The notes under the pieces: model-generated
What the model was told of the DNA's origin: nothing
The model's database searches: none
What the model saw: only the letters and a program-made list of their open reading frames with translations
Assembly: GCA_046294345.1 (NCBI GenBank)
Contig: JBKBJT010000010.1
Location: forward strand, 1-64,000
Direction: 5' to 3'
DNA: 64,000 nt
Source: Ferrovibrio sp046294345
GTDB lineage: Bacteria > Pseudomonadota > Alphaproteobacteria > Ferrovibrionales > Ferrovibrionaceae
Shown: positions 8,482-16,011 of the stretch, one piece after another
Numbering within the stretch: the stretch's first letter is position 1
Layout of the letters: each line of letters opens with the position of its first letter
Made by a program: the position numbers and the translations under genes

Positions 8482-9586
8482 CCGCCGCACGGACAAGCCG
8501 CTGCAGCGCGGCCTGATGCGCTTCTGGTGGCGTTTCATCCTTATCGCGCTGATCGCCTATGTCGGCTACACCATCTGGCTTGGCGGCGCTTACCGCGATG
8601 TCGAGCCTTTCGTTGCCGGCCAATGCATCGCCGTAACCGCGCCGCCTGGTCCGGAAGACATGGCGATCCTGCCCGGTGGCCATGCGGCCATCGTCTCGAG
8701 CCAGGACCGGCGCAACCGCACGGCCCAGGGCGGCCTGTATCTTTATGACATGACCAGCCGGCCGGGCCGCTTCACGCCAATCGCCCTGCCGCCGAATCTG
8801 CCCTTCCATCCCCACGGCATGAGTCTGTTCACCGCACCCGACGGCCAGCTCTTTCTGCAGGTAATCAACCATCGCGACGCCAACCGCCACACGGTGGAAA
8901 TCTTCCTGCTGCAACTGGCCGCCGACGGCACGCCCTCGGCGCGCCATCGCGGCAGCGTGAGCAGCGACCTGTTCGTCCATCCCAACGGCATCGCGGCAGT
9001 CGGCCCCGAAGCCTTTTATCTGACCAATGATCGCGGCAGCGGGCCGGGGTGGGTGCATATGGTGGAAAACCTGCTGCAGCTCAGCCGCTCGACCGTTGTC
9101 TATCACGATGGCCGTTTCGTCCGCGTGGTGGCGGAAGACATCGCCTTCGCCAACGGCGTGGAGCTTTCTGCCGATGGCGGCACGCTGCTGACCGCTTCGA
9201 CGCTCTGGCGCATGCTGATGACCTATGCGCGCGATCCCTCCAGCGGCATGCTGCTGCGGACCGGCAGCCTGCCGCTGCCCTTTGGCCCCGACAACATCCG
9301 TCGCGACGCCAACGGCGATCTCTGGGTTGCCGGCCACCCCAACGCTTTCGCCTTCATCGGTCACGCCATGAATGCGGAGAAGGAAAGCCCCGGCAAGGTG
9401 CTGCGCATCAGTCGCGACAATCGCGGCGCCACGCGGATACAGGAAGTCTTCGCCGATCCCGGCGCCCTGATATCGGGCGCCAGCGTCGCGGTCCATCACC
9501 AGGGACGGCTGCTGATCGGCGCGGTATTCCAGTCCAGCCTGCTGGACTGCCAGCTTGATCCGAGCCAATTCAGGGACATCGGCTGA
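8468..9586 (+). CDS. Membrane-anchored SMP-30/paraoxonase-like esterase or lactonase
   Basis: A 372-residue protein with one N-terminal membrane helix (about residues 17-40, FILIALIAYVGYTIWL), then a six-bladed propeller of the SMP-30/gluconolactonase/paraoxonase group. Blade motifs include FVHPNGIA, FANGVELS and GPDNIRRDANGDLWVAGHP; the end VFQSSLLDCQL recalls the terminal strand of animal paraoxonases. Expected to hydrolyse a lactone or aryl ester in the periplasm with bound calcium; substrate unknown. The ATG at 8468 overlaps the ABC exporter by 14 bases; an alternative start at 8516 would begin just before the helix. The exporter and hydrolase may act on the same compound. Confidence 0.75.
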   Translation: MPPRSRRTDKPLQRGLMRFWWRFILIALIAYVGYTIWLGGAYRDVEPFVAGQCIAVTAPPGPEDMAILPGGHAAIVSSQDRRNRTAQGGLYLYDMTSRPGRFTPIALPPNLPFHPHGMSLFTAPDGQLFLQVINHRDANRHTVEIFLLQLAADGTPSARHRGSVSSDLFVHPNGIAAVGPEAFYLTNDRGSGPGWVHMVENLLQLSRSTVVYHDGRFVRVVAEDIAFANGVELSADGGTLLTASTLWRMLMTYARDPSSGMLLRTGSLPLPFGPDNIRRDANGDLWVAGHPNAFAFIGHAMNAEKESPGKVLRISRDNRGATRIQEVFADPGALISGASVAVHHQGRLLIGAVFQSSLLDCQLDPSQFRDIG

Positions 9587-9600
9587 GGGGCCTTAATCAT

Positions 9601-10068
9601 TCAGAAGCGATAATGCGCGCATTGATCGGCGCGCAGCACGCTCTCTTGCCGGAAACGTGCCTTGTAATCCGCGGCAATGGCGTCCAGCGCCTGATCGGAC
9701 GCGCGGTCGCCTTCATGCAGCACCAGTAGGATATGACTGTCTTCGCGCACGACCGCGCCAGTTCGGGATGAACGCCAGGCACCCTGACCGGCCAGCAAAG
9801 TAAAGCCGCCTGGGAAGCGCGGAACAATGACTTCATCGACGAAGCGGTCCCAGTCCGCCGCTTCGACCCGGCCCTGATCGGCAATGGCCGTGCCGAAGAA
9901 CAGGCTGCTGCTCTGCTGCCGGCACAATGCCATCGGATTAAACCAGGCATAGGCAGCGGCTGCAGCCAGCAGCGTGAAAACGAAACCGCTGAGGACCAAT
10001 GCAACGACGACACGAGCCTGCAAGCTTCCGAGCCGCTCTCCGACCTTGAGAAAGGCTTCCTCGAACAT
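9601..10068 (-). CDS. DUF3574 membrane-anchored protein
   Basis: A 155-residue protein with one N-terminal membrane helix (about residues 20-45) and a DUF3574 domain: SLFFGTAIADQGRVEAADW, then VPRFPGGFTLL and the strand ILLVLHEG. Function of DUF3574 is not known. It begins directly after the stop of the MotB/OmpA-like gene, sharing a transcript with it and with the MotA-like gene, so it is likely a third envelope part of that system. Confidence 0.72.
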   Translation of the reverse strand: MFEEAFLKVGERLGSLQARVVVALVLSGFVFTLLAAAAAYAWFNPMALCRQQSSSLFFGTAIADQGRVEAADWDRFVDEVIVPRFPGGFTLLAGQGAWRSSRTGAVVREDSHILLVLHEGDRASDQALDAIAADYKARFRQESVLRADQCAHYRF

Positions 10069-11139
10069 TCAGCGTTCGGTCAGCTTGAGTTCGATGCGGC
10101 GGTTGCGCCGATAGGCGATCTGGTCGTCGCGCGCATCCAGCGGCTGGAATTCGCCGAAACCCGTGGCTGCCAGTCGCTCCACCGGCACGCCCTGGCTGGC
10201 CAGGAACTTGACCACCGAGATGGCGCGGGCCGAGGAAAGCTCCCAGTTCGACGGGAATTGCGGCGTGCTGATCGGCAGCTTGTCGGTATGACCGTCGACA
10301 CGCAGCACCCAGGGCAGGTCGCTCGGGATCTTGCTGCTGATCTCGATCAGGGTCTTGGCCAGCTTGGCGATCTGTTCGCGCCCCTCGGGTTTCAGTTCGG
10401 CCGAGGCAGAATCAAACAGCACTTCCGACTGGAACACGAAGCGGTCGCCCACGATCTGGATGTCGCGGCGATTGCCCAGCGCCTGCCGAAGGCGGCCGAA
10501 GAATTCCGAGCGGTAATTCACCAGTTCGTCGACCTTGCGGGCCAGTGCCGCGTTCAGCCGCTTGCCCAGGTCGCTGATCTGCGCCTGGTTGGCCTTGTCC
10601 TTGTCTTCGCTCTCTTTCAGAATGCGCTCGATCTGCGCCATCTGTTCCCGCAGCGCGGCAAGCTGGCGGTTGAGCAGATCGATCTGGCTGCGCGCCTCGG
10701 TGGTCAGCCGCTTCTCCTGCTCAAGCTGTCCGCTGCTGGACACCAGCTTGCCCTGCAGGTCGAGGATGATCTGCTGTTGCTCGGCAAGATTCTTCTCGGC
10801 CGCGTCGGCCCGGGCCTGGCTTTCAGCCAGCACGGCGGCCAGCTGGTCGCGCTCGGCATTCGCGCTGCTTAATGTAGCCTGCAAGTTGGTGAGGTCGACG
10901 CGCAACTGGGCGTTGCTGCTCTTTTCCAGCGACAATTGTTCAACCAGCCCGGCCAGTTCGCTGCGCAAGGCGTCGATGGCCTTGTCGCGACCGGAAATCG
11001 CGTTGGCCAGGAAAAACTGCACCAGGATGAAAACCGCCAGCACAAAGACGACAACCATCAGCAATGTCGACAGCACGTCGACATAACCGGGCCATGCACT
11101 AGAACCCTGGTGGTCGTTGCGCCGGCGGCTCAGCGCCAT
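10069..11139 (-). CDS. MotB-like membrane protein with coiled coil and OmpA domain
   Basis: A 356-residue protein built like a proton-motor stator B subunit: short cytoplasmic N-terminus, one membrane helix (about 20-45) with an Asp at position 21 (YVDVLSTLLMVVVFVL) suited to proton relay, a long periplasmic coiled coil (about 50-195), then a C-terminal OmpA-like peptidoglycan-binding domain. That domain keeps the GHTD and LSSARA residues that bind diaminopimelate, and ends RRNRRIEL. It is encoded 6 bases after the MotA/ExbB-like partner. Not a flagellar MotB by context. ZorB of Zorya defence has the same architecture, but no Zorya effector is nearby. Confidence 0.83.
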   Translation of the reverse strand: MALSRRRNDHQGSSAWPGYVDVLSTLLMVVVFVLAVFILVQFFLANAISGRDKAIDALRSELAGLVEQLSLEKSSNAQLRVDLTNLQATLSSANAERDQLAAVLAESQARADAAEKNLAEQQQIILDLQGKLVSSSGQLEQEKRLTTEARSQIDLLNRQLAALREQMAQIERILKESEDKDKANQAQISDLGKRLNAALARKVDELVNYRSEFFGRLRQALGNRRDIQIVGDRFVFQSEVLFDSASAELKPEGREQIAKLAKTLIEISSKIPSDLPWVLRVDGHTDKLPISTPQFPSNWELSSARAISVVKFLASQGVPVERLAATGFGEFQPLDARDDQIAYRRNRRIELKLTER

Positions 11140-11145
11140 GACTGA

Positions 11146-12297
11146 TCAGCCCTGCCGCCGCGGTGCATCCGCCATGGCCGCGATGGTGCGCGACAACAGC
11201 TTGATCTCCGCGCGCATGTCGTCGACCAGCTTGGCCCGTCCCTGCGCGGCATCGTCGAGCAAGCGGTTCAGCAGGATGTCGATATTGCGCAGATGCCCCC
11301 GGCTGGCGGCATCGAAGCTGCCGCTTTCCGCATTCTGCGCCAGCTTGGCCATAATCGGCTTCATTTCGATCTGGTGTTCCGTCAACTTCAGCAGCAGCCC
11401 CTGCTCGGCGCGCATCTGCTCGGTCAGCAGGCTCAGCTTTTCGTTCAGCTGCATCAGCGCGGCGCCGCTCTGGCTGCGGTTCTCCTCGCCGCGCGCCATG
11501 GTGCGCTGCAGGTTATCGAGGCTGTCCGCCGTCTGCTCCAGCAGGGCCTGCACATAGGCTGGCACCGACTGGTCGCCATCCGACACGGCCCCGCCGCCCA
11601 CGCGGGTGAAGCTGGCGAGCCATTCTTCCAGGTCATTGTAAAAGCGGTTCTGCGCCTGGCCGGCCTGCAGGTCGAGAAAACCGAGGATCAGCGAGCCCGC
11701 CAAGCCCATCAGCGAGGTCGAGAATGCCAGTCCCATGCCGGCCAGCGGCGTCTCCAGGCCACCCTTGAGCTTGGAGAACAATACGTTGATGTCGTCGTTG
11801 CTGTTCAGCGACAGGGCGTTGATGGTGTCGCTGACACCGGTGATGGTTTCGAGCAGGCCCCAGAACGTGCCGAGCAGGCCGAGGAACACCATCAGGCCGA
11901 TAAAATAGCGCGAGATGTCGCGCGCTTCGTCCAGTCGCGAACCAACAGAGTCGAGCAAGGCGCGCGTGGCTGCGGCCGACAGCGAGCCCCGCGGACCACG
12001 ATTGGCCAGCATGCGGGCCAGCGGCCCCAGCAGCGTGGAGGGTTCGCCGACCGTGCCGGCAGCGGCGCCGCGCTGCGCTTTCTGCCAGGCCTCGACCCAG
12101 TTCACTTCCTGGCCAACGATCCAGACCTGGCGGAAGGCATAGAGAATGCCGATCACCAGAACCGTGGCGATCAGGCCATTCAGTGCCGGATTAGCCATGA
12201 AGGCGCGCAGCAGCGCCGCATGCAGGACCGCGATCACCGCACCCACGGCGATGAGGAATGCGATCATGCGGAACAGAAAACGGCCAGGCTTGGTCAT
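11146..12297 (-). CDS. MotA/TolQ/ExbB-like proton channel subunit
   Basis: A 383-residue partner of the MotB-like protein, expected to form the pentameric proton channel of a rotary or force-generating complex. Four membrane helices are visible: about 10-28, 36-58, 140-165 and 200-230; the LGLLGTFWGLLETI and GMGLAFSTSLMGLAGSL motifs match MotA/TolQ/ExbB. The C-terminal 140 residues are cytoplasmic and predicted helical. I took the ATG at 12297 because GGAAGG lies 9 bases upstream; the ATG at 12306 has that site too close. It heads a three-gene operon with the MotB-like and DUF3574 proteins. Confidence 0.83.
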   Translation of the reverse strand: MTKPGRFLFRMIAFLIAVGAVIAVLHAALLRAFMANPALNGLIATVLVIGILYAFRQVWIVGQEVNWVEAWQKAQRGAAAGTVGEPSTLLGPLARMLANRGPRGSLSAAATRALLDSVGSRLDEARDISRYFIGLMVFLGLLGTFWGLLETITGVSDTINALSLNSNDDINVLFSKLKGGLETPLAGMGLAFSTSLMGLAGSLILGFLDLQAGQAQNRFYNDLEEWLASFTRVGGGAVSDGDQSVPAYVQALLEQTADSLDNLQRTMARGEENRSQSGAALMQLNEKLSLLTEQMRAEQGLLLKLTEHQIEMKPIMAKLAQNAESGSFDAASRGHLRNIDILLNRLLDDAAQGRAKLVDDMRAEIKLLSRTIAAMADAPRRQG

Positions 12298-12392
12298 GCG
12301 GTCCATCCTTCCGTTTCTGCCGTAAGGAGCGAATACGGCATTTTCACGGCGGCAAACCTGTCGCGCAGACAGGCAAGCGAATCATTTTCCCC

Positions 12393-12422
12393 GGCTCCGA
12401 TCATCGCTTAAGCGACGGAGCC
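12393..12422 (-). other. Hairpin downstream of OmpA-like gene
   Basis: Inverted repeat GGCTCCG / CGGAGCC with an inner CGCT / AGCG pairing, lying 24 bases after the OmpA-like stop. There is no T-run on either strand, so it is not a standard intrinsic terminator, but it may mark the transcript end or stabilise it. Confidence 0.35.
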
Positions 12423-12445
12423 CGATCAACCCGAAGCTTGGATGA

Positions 12446-13576
12446 TCAACGGCCCGGCGGCGCGACCTCGACGCGATCAGGTTCCGAGCCGTCGGTCGGA
12501 ACGCCGAGGGCGCGGACATCGATCCGGGTCGAGCGGATACCCTTGTCGATCAGGTATTGCCGCACGGCCAGGGCACGGGTGAGCGACAGGCGGCGGGCGC
12601 CGCTGCCGCCATCGCCAACGGTGTTGGCGGCATAGGCGCGGACCTGCAGTCGCTCTTCGTTACCGGCGAATTGCCGGACCAGCCCGTCCAGAGCCGCGAG
12701 ATCGCCGGCCGGCAATTCACCCTGGCCGGGCTGAAACGGAATGGTCACGAGGCCGCTTTGCGCAGCAGGCGCAGGCCTCGGGGCCACGACAGCACTTTGC
12801 TGGGTTGCCGCATTCGGAGCCGGAGCGGCCGGGGCCACGGGGGCGGCCGCCATCTGCTGAGGCGCTGGCGTCTGCGGAGCTGGCGTAGCGGGCGCGGCGG
12901 CCGGCGCTGGCGTTGATGCAGTCGTCGGTGCAGGCGCGGCCGGCGGAGCGGCCGGGGCCGAAGTAGGGCTGCCGGCGGTAGCAGGCGTGGCCGGTGTAGA
13001 GGGTGCAACACCCGGGGTTGCGGGCGCGGGAACAGCCGGCGCGGCCGGCGTGACAGGCTGAGGCGCACCGGGAGTGGCCGGAGCGGGAATGGCAGAAGGT
13101 GCGGCTGCCGTCCCAGATTCAGACAGGCCGGGCGCAGACAGGCCAGGGGCCGGGGCAGCGGGGGCGGTCGCTGCGGAGGCGGCGGGAACATCGGTCTTCG
13201 GGGCAGGCTGCGCTGCCGCAACCGCCGGGCGGGACGGACTGGCCGCACGCGGCCGGGCTGGCGCCGGTCTCGACAGGGTGGTTTCGCCCAGCAGCGGGGC
13301 GGGACCGGAAGCGGCGGATGAAGGCGCGGCCCTGGATGGCGCGGCCTTGGATGGCGTAGGACGGCCCGTGGCACCCAGCAGGGGCCTGCGGCTCTCGCCA
13401 CTGGTGGCGGTGCCATTCATGCCGAACGGATTGCCGCTGCCAAGCTGGTCCAGCGCCTGCAGATTGATCTGGACATTGCCGCTGCCGATCATGGTCTGGG
13501 CCTGCGCGTCGGACACGGCAAGGACAAGCGCCAGCGACGCTGCGGCGAACGATAGCGTAAGCGGCCTGGCAGCCAT
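12446..13576 (-). CDS. Exported OmpA-like protein with long Ala/Pro-rich linker
   Basis: A 376-residue secreted protein: signal peptide ending SDAQAQ (about residue 27), a short segment MIGSGNVQINLQALDQLG, then some 190 residues of Ala/Pro repeats, and a C-terminal OmpA-like domain (about 280-370) with LSLTRALAVRQYLIDKGI. The Asp that pairs with peptidoglycan in OmpA is not obvious. AGGGGGAAC ahead of the ATG at 13576 fixes the start over the longer frame. The Pro-rich linker could span the periplasm. It lies upstream of, and on the same strand as, the MotA/MotB-like operon and may serve the same envelope task; that link is inference. Confidence 0.75.
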   Translation of the reverse strand: MAARPLTLSFAAASLALVLAVSDAQAQTMIGSGNVQINLQALDQLGSGNPFGMNGTATSGESRRPLLGATGRPTPSKAAPSRAAPSSAASGPAPLLGETTLSRPAPARPRAASPSRPAVAAAQPAPKTDVPAASAATAPAAPAPGLSAPGLSESGTAAAPSAIPAPATPGAPQPVTPAAPAVPAPATPGVAPSTPATPATAGSPTSAPAAPPAAPAPTTASTPAPAAAPATPAPQTPAPQQMAAAPVAPAAPAPNAATQQSAVVAPRPAPAAQSGLVTIPFQPGQGELPAGDLAALDGLVRQFAGNEERLQVRAYAANTVGDGGSGARRLSLTRALAVRQYLIDKGIRSTRIDVRALGVPTDGSEPDRVEVAPPGR

Positions 13577-13696
13577 CGATGTTCCCCCTGCCCCGGTGAT
13601 CCCGTTCTGGCGCGAACGATAGCCGAGGCTGCCGAATCCGACAACCCGGCTGACCATATATCACATACGGGATTTCAATGGGTTGCGCGACGCGCC

Positions 13697-14485
13697 TTAT
13701 TTGGCCAGCAGCTTGCGCAGGGGTGCATGCAGTACGTCGTTGGCGGCAACGATGCCACCGGTGGACAGCATCTGGTCGCCGCCGGCCAGGTCGGTGACCA
13801 TGCCGCCGGCCTCGCGCACCAGCACGATGCCTGCCGCCATGTCCCAGGCCGAGAGGCCAGATTCCCAAAAGCCGTCAAACCGTCCGGCCGCGACATAACA
13901 CAGATCCAGCGCGGCCGCGCCCATGCGGCGGATGCCGGCGACTTCCGGCATGATGGTGGTCAGGTCCTTCACGAAGGCGGCATGGCCGGGCCGGCCATGG
14001 AATGGGATGCCGGTTCCGAACACCGCTTCGGTCAACTTGCGACGCGCGGAGACGCGCAGGCGGCGCTCGTTCACATAGGCACCGACACCCTTCTCGGCCC
14101 AGAACAATTCGTCGCGCACCACATCCAGCACAATGCCGGCAATCAGTTCGTCTTCACGCTGCACGCCGACCGAAATGGCGAAATGCGGAATCCCGTGCAG
14201 GAAGTTGGTGGTGCCATCCAGCGGATCGATGATCCAGTAGCTCTTGCCGTCCTTCGCCTCGATCCGGCCGCCTTCTTCCATGATGAAGCCGAAATCCGGC
14301 CGCAGCTTGGCCAGTTCCTGCTGCAGGATCTTCTCCGCCTTGCGGTCGGCGGCAGAGACGAAATCCGCCGGGCCTTTCTTGGAGACCTGGAGATGTTCGA
14401 CTTCGTTGAAATCGCGGATCAGGCTGCGCTGCGCTTTACGCGCCGCGTTCGCCATCGCATTGATCAGGGCGGATCGCAGGGCCAT
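13697..14485 (-). CDS. suhB: Inositol monophosphatase-family phosphatase (SuhB-like)
   Basis: A 262-residue Mg-dependent phosphatase. Metal-binding motifs are complete: EEGG (about 70), DPLDGTTNF (about 88) and WDMAAG (about 215). The family hydrolyses inositol-1-phosphate and related sugar phosphates, and SuhB proteins also bind RNA polymerase in some bacteria; which role applies here is not decided by sequence. It follows thiE by 36 bases on the same strand, with only a weak ribosome site, so it is likely read from the metY-hydrolase-thiE transcript. Confidence 0.9.
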   Translation of the reverse strand: MALRSALINAMANAARKAQRSLIRDFNEVEHLQVSKKGPADFVSAADRKAEKILQQELAKLRPDFGFIMEEGGRIEAKDGKSYWIIDPLDGTTNFLHGIPHFAISVGVQREDELIAGIVLDVVRDELFWAEKGVGAYVNERRLRVSARRKLTEAVFGTGIPFHGRPGHAAFVKDLTTIMPEVAGIRRMGAAALDLCYVAAGRFDGFWESGLSAWDMAAGIVLVREAGGMVTDLAGGDQMLSTGGIVAANDVLHAPLRKLLAK

Positions 14486-14521
14486 TGATTTTAAGCTCGT
14501 CTGGAAAGGGGGCGGACCCTA

Positions 14522-15193
14522 TCAGCGCCGGCCATGCTTGGCAATCGCCCGGTTGAAGGCCGCAACGGCCGCCGCCGGCCCCTCGGGATGGCGCCAGACC
14601 CCGGCCAAAACCGCCAGGAAATCGGCTCCGGCCTCGATCAGCGGGGGGCAGTTTTCCACCGTGATGCCGCCGATGGCCACACAGGGCACCTCCATCAGTT
14701 CCGACCACCAGGCCAGGATTTCCGGTTCTGCCCGGGTCTTGGGCTGTTTGGTGTCGGTCGGGAAAAACGCCCCGAAGGCGACGTAATCGGCGCCGGCCTC
14801 GGCCGCCTCCATCGCCAGGTGGCGCGAATTGTGACAGGTGACGCCGACGATGCGGTCGGGTCCCAGAATGCGGCGCGCCTCTTCATAGGAGGCATCCTCC
14901 TGCCCCACATGCACGCCATCGGCTCCCAGCTTGATGGCAAGGTCCGGCCGGTCGTTGATCAGCAGGGCCACGTCATGCGCGTGGCAGACCGGCAGCAAAG
15001 CCTCGGCCGCACGACGGAACGCATTGTCGGACGCCGTCTGCTCGCCATCCTTCAGGCGCAGTTGCAGGCAGGCGACGTCGCCGCCGCCCAAAGCGGCCTT
15101 CAGGTCTTCGGCAAACGCCTTCGGTTCGATAACGGGCGGCGTGATCAGATACAGCCGCTGCCCGGGTTTACTCTGTTCTGCAGTCTTGCTCAT
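14522..15193 (-). CDS. thiE: Thiamine-phosphate synthase
   Basis: Couples HMP-pyrophosphate with thiazole phosphate carboxylate to make thiamine phosphate. The 223-residue TIM barrel shows LQLRLKDG, LINDRPDLAIKLGADGVHVGQED, TCHNS, DYVAFGAFFPT and AIGGIT, all ThiE signatures. The N-terminus is slightly long, with SKPGQRLYLITPP as the first barrel strand. It starts 3 bases after the stop of the alpha/beta hydrolase gene and shows no strong ribosome site, so coupled translation is likely. No other thi gene is in the window. Confidence 0.93.
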   Translation of the reverse strand: MSKTAEQSKPGQRLYLITPPVIEPKAFAEDLKAALGGGDVACLQLRLKDGEQTASDNAFRRAAEALLPVCHAHDVALLINDRPDLAIKLGADGVHVGQEDASYEEARRILGPDRIVGVTCHNSRHLAMEAAEAGADYVAFGAFFPTDTKQPKTRAEPEILAWWSELMEVPCVAIGGITVENCPPLIEAGADFLAVLAGVWRHPEGPAAAVAAFNRAIAKHGRR

Positions 15194-15196
15194 GCG

Positions 15197-15991
15197 TCAG
15201 CCGGCAATGAAGCTCTTGAGCGCGTCCAGCGTCTCATCCGGGCGTTCGCCCATCATCATGTGGCCGCAGGCGGGCAGCACATCGATGCGCCCCTGCCTGA
15301 ATTCCTTGGCCCAGCCGCGCGCGGCGCGCAGCGGCGTCATGATGTCGCGCTCGCCGGCCAGGATCTGCGCCGGGCAATCGATGGCAGCCACGGCCGCCTT
15401 GCCGTTCTGATAGGCGTTACACAGCCGGAAACCCAGGGCCAGTACTTCGCGCGGTGCCCGGTCGACCAGCCGGATACTGTCGGCCAGCAGATACAGGCCC
15501 GGTACGCGGTTGCCGCCAAGCTGGTTCTTTTTGGCAATCATCCAGTCGTTCATCAGTTCGACGACCGTGTAATCGCCGCTGTCGGCCAGAGCCTGCAGGT
15601 CCGGGTTGACTGCCATCGGGAGGGCGAAGCCGAGCAGCGAGATTTTCGACACGCGGTCAGGATGGCGCGAGGCCGTCTCCAGCGCGATCAATGCGCCCAT
15701 CGAATGGCCGACCAGCGCCGCCTGCTTGACTCCAGCGGCATCCAGCAGTTTCGGCATCCAGTCGGCAAAAGCCTCGACGCTGTCGAGCATCGGCCCTTCC
15801 GAGCGGCCATTGCCCGGCAGGTCGAGCGCCAGCACCGAGAAGCCGTGATAGGCGAACCAGCGCGTCTGCAACGCCCAGACCGTATGGTCGCAGGCATTGC
15901 CATGGATGAACACCACGGCTGGCTTGGCCGGATCGAATGGCTTGCCGCCGGTGGCGGCAAAAATGCGTTTGCCCGCTACATCGAGCCACAT
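15197..15991 (-). CDS. Alpha/beta hydrolase
   Basis: A 264-residue alpha/beta-fold hydrolase. The nucleophile elbow is GHSMG (Ser about 105), the oxyanion strand has HGNACDHTVW, the acid is in LAGERDIMTP and the terminal His in ACGHMMMGERP, so the catalytic set is complete. Substrate unknown. I chose the ATG at 15991; a much longer frame upstream is only a shadow of metY. It sits between metY (21 bases away) and thiE (3 bases away), in one probable operon. Confidence 0.85.
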   Translation of the reverse strand: MWLDVAGKRIFAATGGKPFDPAKPAVVFIHGNACDHTVWALQTRWFAYHGFSVLALDLPGNGRSEGPMLDSVEAFADWMPKLLDAAGVKQAALVGHSMGALIALETASRHPDRVSKISLLGFALPMAVNPDLQALADSGDYTVVELMNDWMIAKKNQLGGNRVPGLYLLADSIRLVDRAPREVLALGFRLCNAYQNGKAAVAAIDCPAQILAGERDIMTPLRAARGWAKEFRQGRIDVLPACGHMMMGERPDETLDALKSFIAG

Positions 15992-16011
15992 CGTGACGCT
16001 TCCCCTGTTTC

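Noticed and set aside
6709..8538. A 609-codon minus-strand frame opposite the ABC exporter
   Set aside because: Same shadow composition; the ABC exporter with complete motifs occupies the other strand.
9601..12297. A full Zorya defence system
   Set aside because: Only A- and B-like subunits are present. ZorC, ZorD and ZorE are missing, the A tail is short, and the neighbours are housekeeping genes.
12880..13380. Dense short repeats that look at first like a repeat array
   Set aside because: They are codons of an Ala/Pro-rich linker, without constant repeat units or unique spacers, so not CRISPR.
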